From contig UQQO01000003.1 in the NCBI GenBank assembly GCA_900543175.1, positions 1-44,430 on the forward strand: DNA of 44,430 bases, written 5' to 3'. The notes beneath the pieces were generated by a model, which was not told the origin of the DNA, ran no database searches, and worked only from the letters and a program-made list of their open reading frames with translations. Shown here piece by piece: positions 33,226 to 41,928 of this stretch. Numbering within the stretch: the first letter of the stretch is position 1; each line of letters opens with the position of its first letter. This stretch comes from an uncultured Fusobacterium sp. (GTDB lineage: Bacteria; Fusobacteriota; Fusobacteriia; Fusobacteriales; Fusobacteriaceae). Position numbers and translations under genes: made by a program.

Positions 33226-34665
33226 CTATCTTTTAGAGATTTCAGCAAGAACTTTTTTTACTAAATCCTCTATGCTCATTCCCTCTAAAGAACCAACTGT
33301 TTTACATTCTGGTTTGAAGTCTTCTAGTTCTTTTATTCCCCAACCTACTTTTTTAATATTTAATAAATTCATTGGAGTAATATTATCAGAAGTTGAACTT
33401 CCTCCTACTGCTCCACAACCTAAAGTTAGTGCTGGAGCAAGTTTTGTACTTCCCCCTATTCCTCCTAGTGATCCTGGAGTATTAATTAAAAGTCTTGAAA
33501 CAGGCTTTTTAAGTGCAAATTCTTTTACTAATTCTTTATTTTCTGTATGAATAATCATTGTATGTCCTTTTCCTTCATTCATTAAAAGTTCAATAGCTCT
33601 TTCACAAGCTTTTTCACAATTTTCTGCTACATAAAAGGCAAGAATTGTTGTAAGCTTTTCTCTAGAATAAGGGTTACTTTTAGAAACTGTTGATTGTTCA
33701 GAAATAAGAACTCTTGCATCTGATGGAACTTTTATTCCAGCTAAGTTTGCTAAAGTTTGTGCATCTTTTCCTACTATTAAAGGATTCATAGTCCCATTAG
33801 ATCTTAGAATAAATTTTCCTAATTTTTCAGATTGTTCTGGAGTAAGGAAATATCCTCCTTGTCTTTTGAATTCTTCTCTTACTGCTTGCTCATTTGATGG
33901 TTCTACTATTACTGATTGTTCAGAAGCACAGATAACTCCATTATCAAATGTTTTACTATCCATTATTCTTTTTACTGCTTTTTTTACATCAGCACTTTTT
34001 TCTATGTATGCAGGTCCATTTCCAGGTCCAACTCCTATAGCTGGAGTTCCTGAACTATAAGCTGCTCTTACCATAGCCTCTCCACCAGTAGCAAGTATAA
34101 GTGCAGTATCTTTATGCTTCATAAGTTCTGCTGTTGCTTCCATAGTAGGGATATCAATTACTCCTATTAATCCTTCTGGTGCTCCTGCATTATAAGCTGC
34201 TCTTTTTAATATTTCAACTGTTTTTATAATACAATTTTTAGCATTTGGATGAGGACTAACTACTATTGCATTTCCTGCTTTTAAAGATATAAGAGTTTTA
34301 TAAATTGTTGTTGATGTAGGGTTAGTTGATGGAATAAGTCCTGCTATTACTCCTACTGGTACAGCTACACTTAAAAGTGAATCCTCTTCTTTAAGAATTC
34401 CTATAGTTTTCATATCTTTGATTGAATCATAAACAATTTCAGAAGCAAATTTATTTTTTATAACCTTATCTTGCCATTTTCCAAATCCTGTTTCTTCATT
34501 AGCCATTTTTGCTAATTCTTCACTATGCTTTCTTACTTCCATAGACATAGCTTCTATTATCTTATCAACTTTTTCTTGAGTAAAAGTTGAATATTCTTTT
34601 TGAGCTGTTTTAGCTGCTTTTATTAAATCTCTAACTTGTTGAATTGATAACAAATCTTTATCCAT
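33226..34665 (-). CDS. eutE: Acylating acetaldehyde dehydrogenase EutE
   Basis: 479-residue CoA-acylating aldehyde dehydrogenase turning acetaldehyde, NAD+ and CoA into acetyl-CoA within the microcompartment. Motifs: NEETGFGKWQDK near 57, IPSTNPTSTTIYK near 110, GPGNGPAYIEKS near 215, catalytic Cys in NGVICASEQSV near 245, and LGCGAVGGSSTSDNITPMNLLN near 415. Both termini carry short helices (MDKDLLSIQQVRDLIKAA and SIEDLVKKVLAEISKR), either of which could direct encapsulation. Between the BMC-T gene and eutT, as expected for the cargo block. Confidence 0.95.
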   Translation of the reverse strand: MDKDLLSIQQVRDLIKAAKTAQKEYSTFTQEKVDKIIEAMSMEVRKHSEELAKMANEETGFGKWQDKVIKNKFASEIVYDSIKDMKTIGILKEEDSLLSVAVPVGVIAGLIPSTNPTSTTIYKTLISLKAGNAIVVSPHPNAKNCIIKTVEILKRAAYNAGAPEGLIGVIDIPTMEATAELMKHKDTALILATGGEAMVRAAYSSGTPAIGVGPGNGPAYIEKSADVKKAVKRIMDSKTFDNGVICASEQSVIVEPSNEQAVREEFKRQGGYFLTPEQSEKLGKFILRSNGTMNPLIVGKDAQTLANLAGIKVPSDARVLISEQSTVSKSNPYSREKLTTILAFYVAENCEKACERAIELLMNEGKGHTMIIHTENKELVKEFALKKPVSRLLINTPGSLGGIGGSTKLAPALTLGCGAVGGSSTSDNITPMNLLNIKKVGWGIKELEDFKPECKTVGSLEGMSIEDLVKKVLAEISKR

Positions 34666-34683
34666 AATCTCTCTCCTTATCTA

Positions 34684-35199
34684 TCAAATAAATTTAGTTA
34701 TATTCTCACTTGGATTATTTATAAGAGATTTCTCTCTATATCTAATTTTTTCATCTACAGAATTTATAGCTTCTGTCACTGAACTAGTATCTCCAGTAAT
34801 TACAAAATAGCTTTTTCCTGCTATTCCATTCCCTAGTATCAATTTTAAAGTTTCTACTGTGTTGCCTTTTAAAATCATATCTAGTGCCTTTACACTTTCA
34901 GATATCGTAAAAAATTCTATTATTCCCATAGAACTACCTAAATCTTTTTTATTTCTTCTTTCTAATATTTCTATTACCTTGTTAGAAACACCAGAAATAA
35001 TCTCAAATTTTGCCTCACAAGTTACTTCTTCAAAGGCACTCTTTACATCTTCATTATCTCCATAGATAATAAAATAATATTTTCCTGGACATGTAACTCC
35101 AGCTTTATATATTTTTACATCCGATTTTTTTAAAACTAAATCAAGATTTTTAATCCCATTCGGAATATTATTGAATTCTACTACTCCTATTGTTTTCAT
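34684..35199 (-). CDS. Tandem-domain BMC shell protein with CPGK motif (PduT-like)
   Basis: 171 residues with two BMC-like halves: MKTIGVVEFNNIPNGIKNLDLVLKK... and from about 91 MGIIEFFTISESVKALDMILKG. The segment TCPGKYYFII puts Cys37 where PduT has its cluster ligand (ICPGKFLL). In PduT trimers these Cys bind a 4Fe-4S cluster at the pore, thought to let electrons cross the shell. An iron-sulphur BMC-T shell protein is therefore likely; the second half has GIAGKSYFVITG. No PduS/RnfC-like partner is encoded in this window. It follows eutM after 72 bases containing a large hairpin. Confidence 0.82.
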   Translation of the reverse strand: MKTIGVVEFNNIPNGIKNLDLVLKKSDVKIYKAGVTCPGKYYFIIYGDNEDVKSAFEEVTCEAKFEIISGVSNKVIEILERRNKKDLGSSMGIIEFFTISESVKALDMILKGNTVETLKLILGNGIAGKSYFVITGDTSSVTEAINSVDEKIRYREKSLINNPSENITKFI

Positions 35200-35216
35200 C
35201 TTTCCTCTACTTCTCT

Positions 35217-35272
35217 ATCTAGTTTTTAATATAGGAGGCTGACATACTAGTCAACCTCCTATATGGCTAGAT
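35217..35272. other. Large hairpin downstream of eutM
   Basis: Nested inverted repeat: ATCTAG outer arm, then ATATAGGAGG / CCTCCTATAT (35229-35238 with 35255-35264), then TGAC / GTCA around loop ATACTA, closed by CTAGAT. No T-run follows on the minus strand, so it does not look like a terminator; mRNA stabilisation or processing after the abundant shell gene is likelier. Confidence 0.65.
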
Positions 35273-35556
35273 TATTTTTCAGTTTTTGGTAATATAATTT
35301 CTACTTCTGAGTGAGGTCTTGGAATTACATGAACAGAAATTAATTCTCCTATTCTATCTGCTGCTGCTGCTCCTGCATCAGTTGCTGCCTTAACTGCTCC
35401 TACATCTCCTCTTACAAGGACACTTACAAGTCCTCCTCCAACCATTTCTTTTCCTACTAATGTTACATTTGCTGCTTTAACCATTGCATCTGCTGCCTCA
35501 ATTGCTGCTACAAGTCCTCTAGTTTCTATCATTCCTAATGCGTTTAATGTTGCCAT
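35272..35556 (-). CDS. eutM: Hexameric BMC shell protein EutM
   Basis: 94-residue single-domain microcompartment shell protein (PF00936), opening [25 protein letters not shown] with the typical [24 protein letters not shown] and the C-terminal [12 protein letters not shown]. Canonical major shell facet protein of the eut compartment. Strong RBS AAGGAGTG. It is followed by a hairpin and preceded (52 bases) by the extended BMC protein. Confidence 0.96.
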   Translation of the reverse strand: MATLNALGMIETRGLVAAIEAADAMVKAANVTLVGKEMVGGGLVSVLVRGDVGAVKAATDAGAAAADRIGELISVHVIPRPHSEVEIILPKTEK

Positions 35557-35608
35557 CTAAATCACTCCTTATTTTTTTTATTTTCTATATTTTCTGTTTT
35601 TGGTTTAC

Positions 35609-36052
35609 TTATTCTTTTTCTACTACTTCTGGTATTATTTCGTTTTTTTTTTCCTCAGTAGTTACACTTCCATTTTCTTCTTTTATTTGTTCAGGGATAT
35701 TCTCTTCTTTAATATTTTTAATTTCTAAAGTTTTTTCTTCTGTTACTTCTATTTCCTTTGATTCATTCTCGCAATAGATTACACTATTTTCTTCTATCAT
35801 CTTAGAAACCATATCATCAGGTCTTGCTATTACATGGCTACTGACAAAAACTCCTAGCTTTTTAGCAGCTTCTGCTCCAGCCTCCACAGCAACTTTTATA
35901 GCTCCCACATCTCCAGTCAGTTCAACAGTAACAATACCACCTTTTACAATGTGTTTATTTACTATATCTACATCTGCTGTCTTTAGGGCTGTATCAACTG
36001 CTTCAATAGCTCCTACTAATCCAATAGTTTCTATCATTCCTAAAGCCTTCAT
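35609..36052 (-). CDS. BMC shell protein with acidic C-terminal extension
   Basis: 147 residues: a normal BMC domain (1 to about 88, MKALGMIETIGLVGAIEAVDTAL... SSHVIARPDDM) followed by about 59 residues that are Glu/Lys-rich and low-complexity (EIEVTEEKTLEIKNIKEENI..., ending EVVEKE) with one Cys at YCENE. EutK of enterobacteria and PduK also pair a BMC domain with a C-terminal addition, but those tails are respectively a helix-turn-helix and a Cys-containing tail, and this one matches neither. A minor shell component whose tail may face the lumen or cytosol and bind a partner. Confidence 0.85.
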   Translation of the reverse strand: MKALGMIETIGLVGAIEAVDTALKTADVDIVNKHIVKGGIVTVELTGDVGAIKVAVEAGAEAAKKLGVFVSSHVIARPDDMVSKMIEENSVIYCENESKEIEVTEEKTLEIKNIKEENIPEQIKEENGSVTTEEKKNEIIPEVVEKE

Positions 36053-36062
36053 ATTTTACTCC

Positions 36063-36716
36063 TTAATATTTTGTAGGATTTTGAGCTACGAATTTTACAG
36101 CATCTGCAAAAGCTTCACAAGCCGCTTTACAAGCTGATTGACTTCCTGTTAAAAGCCCTCCTCCAAAGTTTGTTTCAGAAGGTGGTCCAAAGAATGCTGT
36201 CAATTTTACATCTGCTGCTTTTAATGCGGCATCTAATGCATACATAGCTTCAATAGGAGGTGCTATAAGGTAAGCTAAGGCTTCTCCCTCTTCTATTCCT
36301 GCTGTCTTAGAAAGATAACTTCCTGTTCTTGATACACAATGTGCATAGTATGCTATTGTATCATCTTCATTAGCACTATAAAAAGTAGCTTCATTTTCTA
36401 TAAAGTCAACTATTGCATTTAATCCACTTTTTACCTCTGCTGGTGTAGGACCTGCTATTATTCCGATTACTTCTCCTGCAAGTTTTGTATTTGCATTAGC
36501 AGCTCCTCCATAGAATGATTTTCCATATACTACTGTTACTTCTGCCATTTTAGTAGCTTGATCTAGAGCTGTATATGTTACATCATCACAATCAGCTGTT
36601 ACTATTCCTATACTTTTATATCCTGCTGGAAGATTTAACTCTTCTGCCATTTTATCATCTACATTAGGAATAAGTTTTACTCCTAATACACTTGGTCTTA
36701 AAGCGTCATTAGTCAT
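36063..36716 (-). CDS. eutL: BMC shell protein EutL
   Basis: 217-residue tandem-BMC trimeric shell protein with a gated pore. The beginning MTNDALRPSVLGVKLIPNVD and the internal TADCDDVTYTALDQATKMAEV, YGKSFYGGAANANTKLAGE and FGPPSETNFGGGLLTGSQSACKAACEAF are characteristic. Start ATG 36716 with GGAGGG just upstream; the in-frame TTG at 36728 overlaps that site and is rejected. Between eutC and the extended BMC gene. Confidence 0.96.
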   Translation of the reverse strand: MTNDALRPSVLGVKLIPNVDDKMAEELNLPAGYKSIGIVTADCDDVTYTALDQATKMAEVTVVYGKSFYGGAANANTKLAGEVIGIIAGPTPAEVKSGLNAIVDFIENEATFYSANEDDTIAYYAHCVSRTGSYLSKTAGIEEGEALAYLIAPPIEAMYALDAALKAADVKLTAFFGPPSETNFGGGLLTGSQSACKAACEAFADAVKFVAQNPTKY

Positions 36717-36731
36717 TTTTCCCTCCAAAAA

Positions 36732-37607
36732 TTAAAGTTTTAAATCTTGTCCACTTGCTTTAGCTTCTAATATTTTCTTAATAATATGAGCTATATGTGC
36801 TCCTGCTTCTGCTGCTGGTGTTCCATTTTTATGAATATTTGATACTACTGTTCTTTTTGCTTCTGCAATTCCAATATACCCTCTATATGTTATATATGCA
36901 CTCATACTTTCAGCTGTTGCAAGTCCTGGTCTCTCTCCAATAAGTACACAAGTTACTTCTGCATCTACTATTTCTGATACTTCATCGGCTGCTCCTACTC
37001 TTCCATATTTTAAGAAGAATGGTGTTCCTGTTTCTATACCATAAGATTTTAATCCATTAAGAAGTGCTGGAAGTGTATCTTCAATATTTTTTTCAATTGC
37101 TGTAGAACTTAGTCCATCTGCTACAAATACTTGTACTTTAGGAGATTTTTTTACTTTTTCTTTAAGAATAGCTACTGATTCTTCATCAAGTCTTCTTCCT
37201 AAATCAGGTCTTGTTATATATTCATCTTTTGAATTACATCTTGTTTTTACTGTAAAAAGATTATTTGCTTTTAAGAAATCTTCCGATACATCTGTATACA
37301 CAGCATCAACTGCTGAAGCATGATCGGCTCTAAATCTTAACATTGTATTAGTTCTATATCTACAACCAGCTCTTCCAATTCCAACTCTTGCTGGAGTTTT
37401 TCTTTTATACTTTAGAAGTTCAGCTTCATTTGCAGGATTTTTTACATCAATTACTTCTCTAAAATCAATTTTAGTAATATCTACTAAATCACTTTCTGCT
37501 ACTCTTTCTTCTACTTTTTCTGCTATCTTCTCTTCTATTTTCCCTTCTGTTCCCATTTCTCTAAGAACTTGAGAAATTATATCTTTTAATTCTCTTTCAG
37601 AAACCAT
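36732..37607 (-). CDS. eutC: Ethanolamine ammonia-lyase small subunit EutC
   Basis: 291-residue light chain of the adenosylcobalamin-dependent lyase that splits ethanolamine to acetaldehyde and ammonia. Recognisable blocks: [33 protein letters not shown] near 82-113, [14 protein letters not shown] near 160, [20 protein letters not shown] near 223. N-terminal [19 protein letters not shown] is a classic encapsulation-type amphipathic helix. EutC contributes to corrinoid binding with EutB. Twelve bases after eutB. Confidence 0.96.
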   Translation of the reverse strand: MVSERELKDIISQVLREMGTEGKIEEKIAEKVEERVAESDLVDITKIDFREVIDVKNPANEAELLKYKRKTPARVGIGRAGCRYRTNTMLRFRADHASAVDAVYTDVSEDFLKANNLFTVKTRCNSKDEYITRPDLGRRLDEESVAILKEKVKKSPKVQVFVADGLSSTAIEKNIEDTLPALLNGLKSYGIETGTPFFLKYGRVGAADEVSEIVDAEVTCVLIGERPGLATAESMSAYITYRGYIGIAEAKRTVVSNIHKNGTPAAEAGAHIAHIIKKILEAKASGQDLKL

Positions 37608-37619
37608 TTTACCTTCCTC

Positions 37620-38984
37620 CTATTTCAAAAATACTGATGCATCTCCTGCTTTTTCTGTCAATCTTCCATTTTTTCTGAATCCCATTTTTTCAAGCCATTC
37701 ATCAAACTCTTTTATAGGTTTTACCCCTAAAGTTTCTCTTAATGTTTGAATGTCATGATATCCTGTAGTTTGATAGTTAAGCATAATATCGTCACCAGCT
37801 GGAACTCCCATGAAGTAATTACATCCTGCTGCTGTTAGTAATACTGCTAGATTTTCAATATCATTTTGGTCTGCTTTCATATGGTTAGTGTAACAAACGT
37901 CAACTCCCATTGGTAATCCATGAAGTTTTCCCATAAAATGATCTTCTAGTCCTGCTCTTATTACTTGTTTGCTATCATATAAATATTCTGGCCCTATAAA
38001 TCCAACAACTGTATTTACAATAAATGGAGAGAATTTCTTAGCAAATCCATAACATCTTGCTTCCATTGTTACTTGGTCTGCTCCATTATGTGCATCTGAA
38101 GAAAGTTCTGATCCTTGCCCAGTTTCAAAATACATTACATTTGGCCCTGCTGCTGTTCCTTGAGTAAGTGCAAGTTGTCTTGCCTCTTCTATCATCGCTC
38201 CTGTTATTCCAAAAGCTTCATTTCCTTTTTCTGATCCTGCTATACTTTGGAAAATTAAATCACTAGGTGCTCCTCTTCTAATAGCTTCCATTTGTGTTGT
38301 TACGTGAGCAAGAACACAAGTTTGTGTAGGAATTTGATATTTTTCTTTAATTTCATGGAATCTTTCAAGAACTCTTATTACACTATCAACTGTATCATCA
38401 ACTGGATTTAGTCCAATAACAGCATCTCCAACTCCATAACTAAGTCCTTCTAAAAGTGAAATCATAATTCCATCTGGATCATCAGTTGTATGGTTTGGTT
38501 GAACCCTTGCTGCTAAAACACCTTCTCCTCCTATTGTTGTGTTACAATGTGCTTTAACAATTATTTTTTTAGCTGCTCTAATTAAATCTAAGTTTGACAT
38601 AAGTTTTGTAACAGCTGCAATCATTTCAGAAGTAAGTCCTCTTCTTATCCATTGGATTTCTCTGTCTCCTACTTCATCACTTAATATCCATTCTCTAAGT
38701 TCTCCTACAGTCCATTCTTTAATCTCATCATAAACTTTAAGATTTAGACTATCAATGATTATTCTTGTTACCTCATCTTCTTCATAAGGTACTGCTGGAT
38801 TTTCTTTTAGATCTCTCAATTGAATTTGTGAAAGAACTTCTTTTGCTGCTACTCTCTCCTTTGTTGATCTTGCTGCAATTCCTGCAAGTTCATCTCCAGA
38901 CTTTTTTTCATTTGCTTTGGCCATAATTTCTTTCAGAGAACTGAATTTGTAATCTTGACCAAAAAGTCTTGTTTCTAATCTCAT
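37620..38984 (-). CDS. eutB: Ethanolamine ammonia-lyase large subunit EutB
   Basis: 454-residue catalytic heavy chain, the expected length. Blocks: MRLETRLFGQDYKFSSLKEIMAKANEKKSGD at the start, VKAHCNTTIGGEGVLAARVQPNHTTDDPDG near 146, SLLEGLSYGVGDAVIGLNPVDD near 178, GTAAGPNVMYFETGQGSELSSDAHNGADQ near 270 and MGVDVCYTNHMKADQND near 350. It generates the substrate radical using adenosylcobalamin made by EutT. RBS GGGGTGA precedes ATG 38984. Downstream of eutA by 15 bases, hence behind the EutV antiterminator. Confidence 0.97.
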   Translation of the reverse strand: MRLETRLFGQDYKFSSLKEIMAKANEKKSGDELAGIAARSTKERVAAKEVLSQIQLRDLKENPAVPYEEDEVTRIIIDSLNLKVYDEIKEWTVGELREWILSDEVGDREIQWIRRGLTSEMIAAVTKLMSNLDLIRAAKKIIVKAHCNTTIGGEGVLAARVQPNHTTDDPDGIMISLLEGLSYGVGDAVIGLNPVDDTVDSVIRVLERFHEIKEKYQIPTQTCVLAHVTTQMEAIRRGAPSDLIFQSIAGSEKGNEAFGITGAMIEEARQLALTQGTAAGPNVMYFETGQGSELSSDAHNGADQVTMEARCYGFAKKFSPFIVNTVVGFIGPEYLYDSKQVIRAGLEDHFMGKLHGLPMGVDVCYTNHMKADQNDIENLAVLLTAAGCNYFMGVPAGDDIMLNYQTTGYHDIQTLRETLGVKPIKEFDEWLEKMGFRKNGRLTEKAGDASVFLK

Positions 38985-38999
38985 TATTATTCACCCCGC

Positions 39000-40427
39000 C
39001 TATTGATAACTACTTAATACTAAAGTTTTAACTATAACAGGAAGTACACTTCCACTTCCCAATGGTTTACCAATGTCAATAAAATCTCCATCTGCAACTT
39101 TTATACTATCTATGCAGATGATAGGAACATCACTACTATATTTCAATGAAAGTGCTTGTCCTAATGCTTTTCCAATATCATTTTCTATTACCAATATAAG
39201 TCGACTTACATCAGAAAGAACCTCATATAACCCTTCTGCTAGTTCAATTATCTCTTTGTATCTCATATTTGGCTTTCCTGTAAGACCTACTGCAACCTCT
39301 TGAACTCCATCTTCCATTTTGAACCATTCTCTTTTTTTCTTTAAACTTTCTTTTAAAGTATGGATATTTTTTTCATCAAGTTGGCTGATCTTCAATACTG
39401 GAATATTTTTAATTGGAAAAATATTTTCAGTATAAGTTATAGTACTTCCACTTATTTCTGTAGTGTGAGAACCTGCTCCTACTACTGTTGCTCCTATTGT
39501 TTCTCCGCTTTTAACTATTTGTACATTATGTTCTTTAAAAATTTCTAGTATCTCTTTCCCTAGAATGATTCCTATATCACCATATTTAAAATCATCCCCA
39601 GAATATTGATTATATATAAAATCTGCTACCCCTCCTGAGAAGTTCACAAATTTTAAATCACATTCCCCTCTATAGTCCTTATCAGTAATAAGGTATCTAT
39701 ATTCATTACTTTTAGGTATAGCTCCTACTGAACTCAATAGTACTTCCCCAAGCTTTCTACAAAGTTTTTTTAATTCTCCTACATCTGCTCTTCTTCCAAC
39801 TTTTAAAGTAGTTAATCCCATATCATTTATAAGTTTTTCAAATTTTTTATAGATATACGTTATTTCTAATGAACTATCTTTAAATTTTATAAGTCTTCCA
39901 CCGATATCCAAGCACGTTGTATCTACTACCTCTCCATTTTTAAAGAGAACATTATTTGTAGTTCCTCCTCCTATATCTAGATTGTAAACTGTTGTATTGT
40001 GTTTTTCTGAATAATCCATAGCCCCTGCTCCTTTTCCAGCAATTATGCTTTCAAGATCAGGTCCTGCTGTTGCTACAACAAAATCTCCTGCCATTCCACT
40101 TAAAGCATTAAGCACCTCTTTAGCATTTGACTTTCTTGCTGTTTCTCCAGTTATTATTACTGCTCCTGTAGAAACATCTTTTACTGTTACTCTTGCCTTT
40201 TGATACTCTTCTTGAATTATTCTTTTAACTTTTTCTGCATCTATCTCAGTTTGACTTATAAGAGGAGTAAAATATACTTTACTTCTGTAAAATACATCTT
40301 TAGCTATAATTTTTATCTGTGGGACTCTTGCACCAGAAGCTATATTTTCTAGCACAATCTTGGTAAATACTAACTGAGTAGTTGAAGTTCCAATATCTAT
40401 TCCTACACTGATAATTTCTTCTTTCAT
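39000..40427 (-). CDS. eutA: Ethanolamine ammonia-lyase reactivase EutA
   Basis: 475-residue actin/Hsp70-fold ATPase that exchanges damaged cofactor from the EutBC lyase. The phosphate-1 loop [15 protein letters not shown] opens the protein; further motifs are [13 protein letters not shown] near 95, [14 protein letters not shown] near 145 and [14 protein letters not shown] near 325. Start ATG 40427 is preceded by TAGGAGGA. A longer reading to 40514 would translate through the terminator hairpin and is rejected. It is the first gene behind the EutV-controlled terminator, so its level should depend on ethanolamine sensing. Confidence 0.93.
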   Translation of the reverse strand: MKEEIISVGIDIGTSTTQLVFTKIVLENIASGARVPQIKIIAKDVFYRSKVYFTPLISQTEIDAEKVKRIIQEEYQKARVTVKDVSTGAVIITGETARKSNAKEVLNALSGMAGDFVVATAGPDLESIIAGKGAGAMDYSEKHNTTVYNLDIGGGTTNNVLFKNGEVVDTTCLDIGGRLIKFKDSSLEITYIYKKFEKLINDMGLTTLKVGRRADVGELKKLCRKLGEVLLSSVGAIPKSNEYRYLITDKDYRGECDLKFVNFSGGVADFIYNQYSGDDFKYGDIGIILGKEILEIFKEHNVQIVKSGETIGATVVGAGSHTTEISGSTITYTENIFPIKNIPVLKISQLDEKNIHTLKESLKKKREWFKMEDGVQEVAVGLTGKPNMRYKEIIELAEGLYEVLSDVSRLILVIENDIGKALGQALSLKYSSDVPIICIDSIKVADGDFIDIGKPLGSGSVLPVIVKTLVLSSYQ

Positions 40428-40452
40428 CAGCTTCCTCCTAGAAAAATTTAAT

Positions 40453-40492
40453 AAAAAAAGCCAAAGAAAATAGGATAACCTATCTCTTTGGC
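40453..40492 (-). terminator. EutV-controlled attenuator terminator upstream of eutA
   Basis: On the minus strand GCCAAAGA / TCTTTGGC with further A-T/G-C pairing inside, then TTTTTTT. Its first arm overlaps the 3' side of the P2 hairpin, so P2 formation blocks it. Confidence 0.85.
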
Positions 40493-40527
40493 TTCGTTGC
40501 CTTTCCAAATACACTTCTTTGTGTATT
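40490..40527 (-). promoter_or_regulatory. EutV (ANTAR) dual-hairpin antiterminator site
   Basis: On the minus strand, P1: AATACAC[AAAGAA]GTGTATT (40527-40508). Six bases later, P2: GGC[AACGAA]GCC (40501-40490). Both hexaloops have A at position 1 and G at position 4, the rule for ANTAR-domain RNA recognition. Phosphorylated EutV dimers should bind both and prevent the terminator at 40453-40492. Confidence 0.9.
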
Positions 40528-40533
40528 CATCAA

Positions 40534-41928
40534 TTATTTATTTTTTATTTCAAACTCAACTGTTGTTCCTTCATTAAGTTTACTCTTTATTTCAAAAGAT
40601 CCACCTAACTTATCTGTAACTAATCTTTCTACTATCATTAACCCTAAACTATTTTCTCTATATTTTTCTACATTCATTCCAACGCCATTGTCAGAAACAG
40701 TTATTTTAGAGAAAAAAGTTTTCTTTTCAATAATAATATCAATTTTTCCTTCTGTTCTGCCACTAAAAGCATAGTGAACTGCATTTTGAATCAATTCATT
40801 TATTACTAATGCCACTGATGTAGCTTTATCTGAACTGATTATAAAATCATCACCTACCATATTAAACTCTATTTTTTTCATTTTGTCAATAGTGTTTTTA
40901 AAAAAATTTTTATATAATAACTGCAATATAGTTTTTATACTTAAACTATCCATCCCATTTTCAGACAAAACTTCATGTGTTACAGCTATACTTAATATCC
41001 TATTTATTGTTTCATCAAGTATTTTTTTTGTTTCTTCATTCTCAACACGACGTTTTTGTATTCTTAAAAGACTAGCTATTGTTTGAAGATTATTTTTTAC
41101 TCTATGATGTATCTCTTTTATTACCATTGATTTTACTAAAATCTCTTGTTCATTGTTTTTTTCTTTAGTAATATCTCTAATTAACATAACAATATTATAA
41201 TTATCTTCTTCTAAAGAGGTAACAAAATATGAAATAGTTAAAATCATATTTGAAATACTAATATCTATTGGTTCCTCTTGTTTTCTCTTCAAAATTTCAA
41301 CAATAGTTGTCTTAGTCAAAATAATATTTTGGAATTCTTCTCCTATAATAGATTTTTCAAATCCTAAAGAAGCATATATTTTTTCAGCTGTTTTATTTAT
41401 ATAAGTTACTACTCCATCTTGATTAAAAACTACTATTCCATCTTTTACAAATTCTGGTATTCTACTTCTTGAAAAATCAATATCTTTTATAAGTTTGGTA
41501 GCTGTGAAATTAAACATATCTGAATTAAATTCATGTTCTTGACTTTCTCTATATTCTACAATTATAACTCCAATTGTTTCTTGTATAGAATTAAAAACAG
41601 GTATAATATTTTGAAATACTTGTTGCTCTTCTTGAGTTATAGCTTTATAATTTTTTGATGGAAGTCCAGTTATAAAAGTTCTAAAAACTGCTGGTTCTTT
41701 TGAAGAGTGGGCTATCTCTCCATCAATTCTTTTCGAATACAAACTATTTTTTTCTGGTCTTGCATGATATACTACCACTGCTCTATCTTTATCTTTTGTA
41801 GGACAGTCTAAAAATACATCCATATTTAAAATACTACTAAGTATAGATACTGTTTCTGCTACCCTTTCTAATTTTTCTATATCTAAACTTGTTAATGTAG
41901 AACACATTTTACAATAATTCTTTATCAT
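40534..41928 (-). CDS. eutW: Ethanolamine sensor histidine kinase EutW
   Basis: 464-residue soluble sensor kinase. N-terminal sensory region with a Cys pair (NYCKMCSTLTSLD), a PAS-like domain around 165-260, the phospho-acceptor block KEIHHRVKNNLQTIASLLRIQKRR near 275 (HisKA_2 type), and an ATPase domain with NELIQNAVHYAF near 370, DNGVGMN near 418 and SLGLMIVERLV near 432. No membrane segments are evident, consistent with cytoplasmic ethanolamine sensing. It overlaps eutV by 4 bases (ATGA). Its phosphate goes to EutV, releasing the terminator immediately downstream of this gene. Confidence 0.95.
   Translation of the reverse strand: MIKNYCKMCSTLTSLDIEKLERVAETVSILSSILNMDVFLDCPTKDKDRAVVVYHARPEKNSLYSKRIDGEIAHSSKEPAVFRTFITGLPSKNYKAITQEEQQVFQNIIPVFNSIQETIGVIIVEYRESQEHEFNSDMFNFTATKLIKDIDFSRSRIPEFVKDGIVVFNQDGVVTYINKTAEKIYASLGFEKSIIGEEFQNIILTKTTIVEILKRKQEEPIDISISNMILTISYFVTSLEEDNYNIVMLIRDITKEKNNEQEILVKSMVIKEIHHRVKNNLQTIASLLRIQKRRVENEETKKILDETINRILSIAVTHEVLSENGMDSLSIKTILQLLYKNFFKNTIDKMKKIEFNMVGDDFIISSDKATSVALVINELIQNAVHYAFSGRTEGKIDIIIEKKTFFSKITVSDNGVGMNVEKYRENSLGLMIVERLVTDKLGGSFEIKSKLNEGTTVEFEIKNK

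Noticed and set aside
33272..33550. Plus-strand frame opposite eutE, and similar ones opposite other eut, cobN and chl genes
   Set aside because: Mirror frames of well-conserved genes without ribosome-binding sites.
40428..40514. 29-residue N-terminal extension of EutA
   Set aside because: Would be translated through the EutV hairpins and terminator; ATG 40427 has a strong ribosome-binding site and gives the conserved N-terminus.
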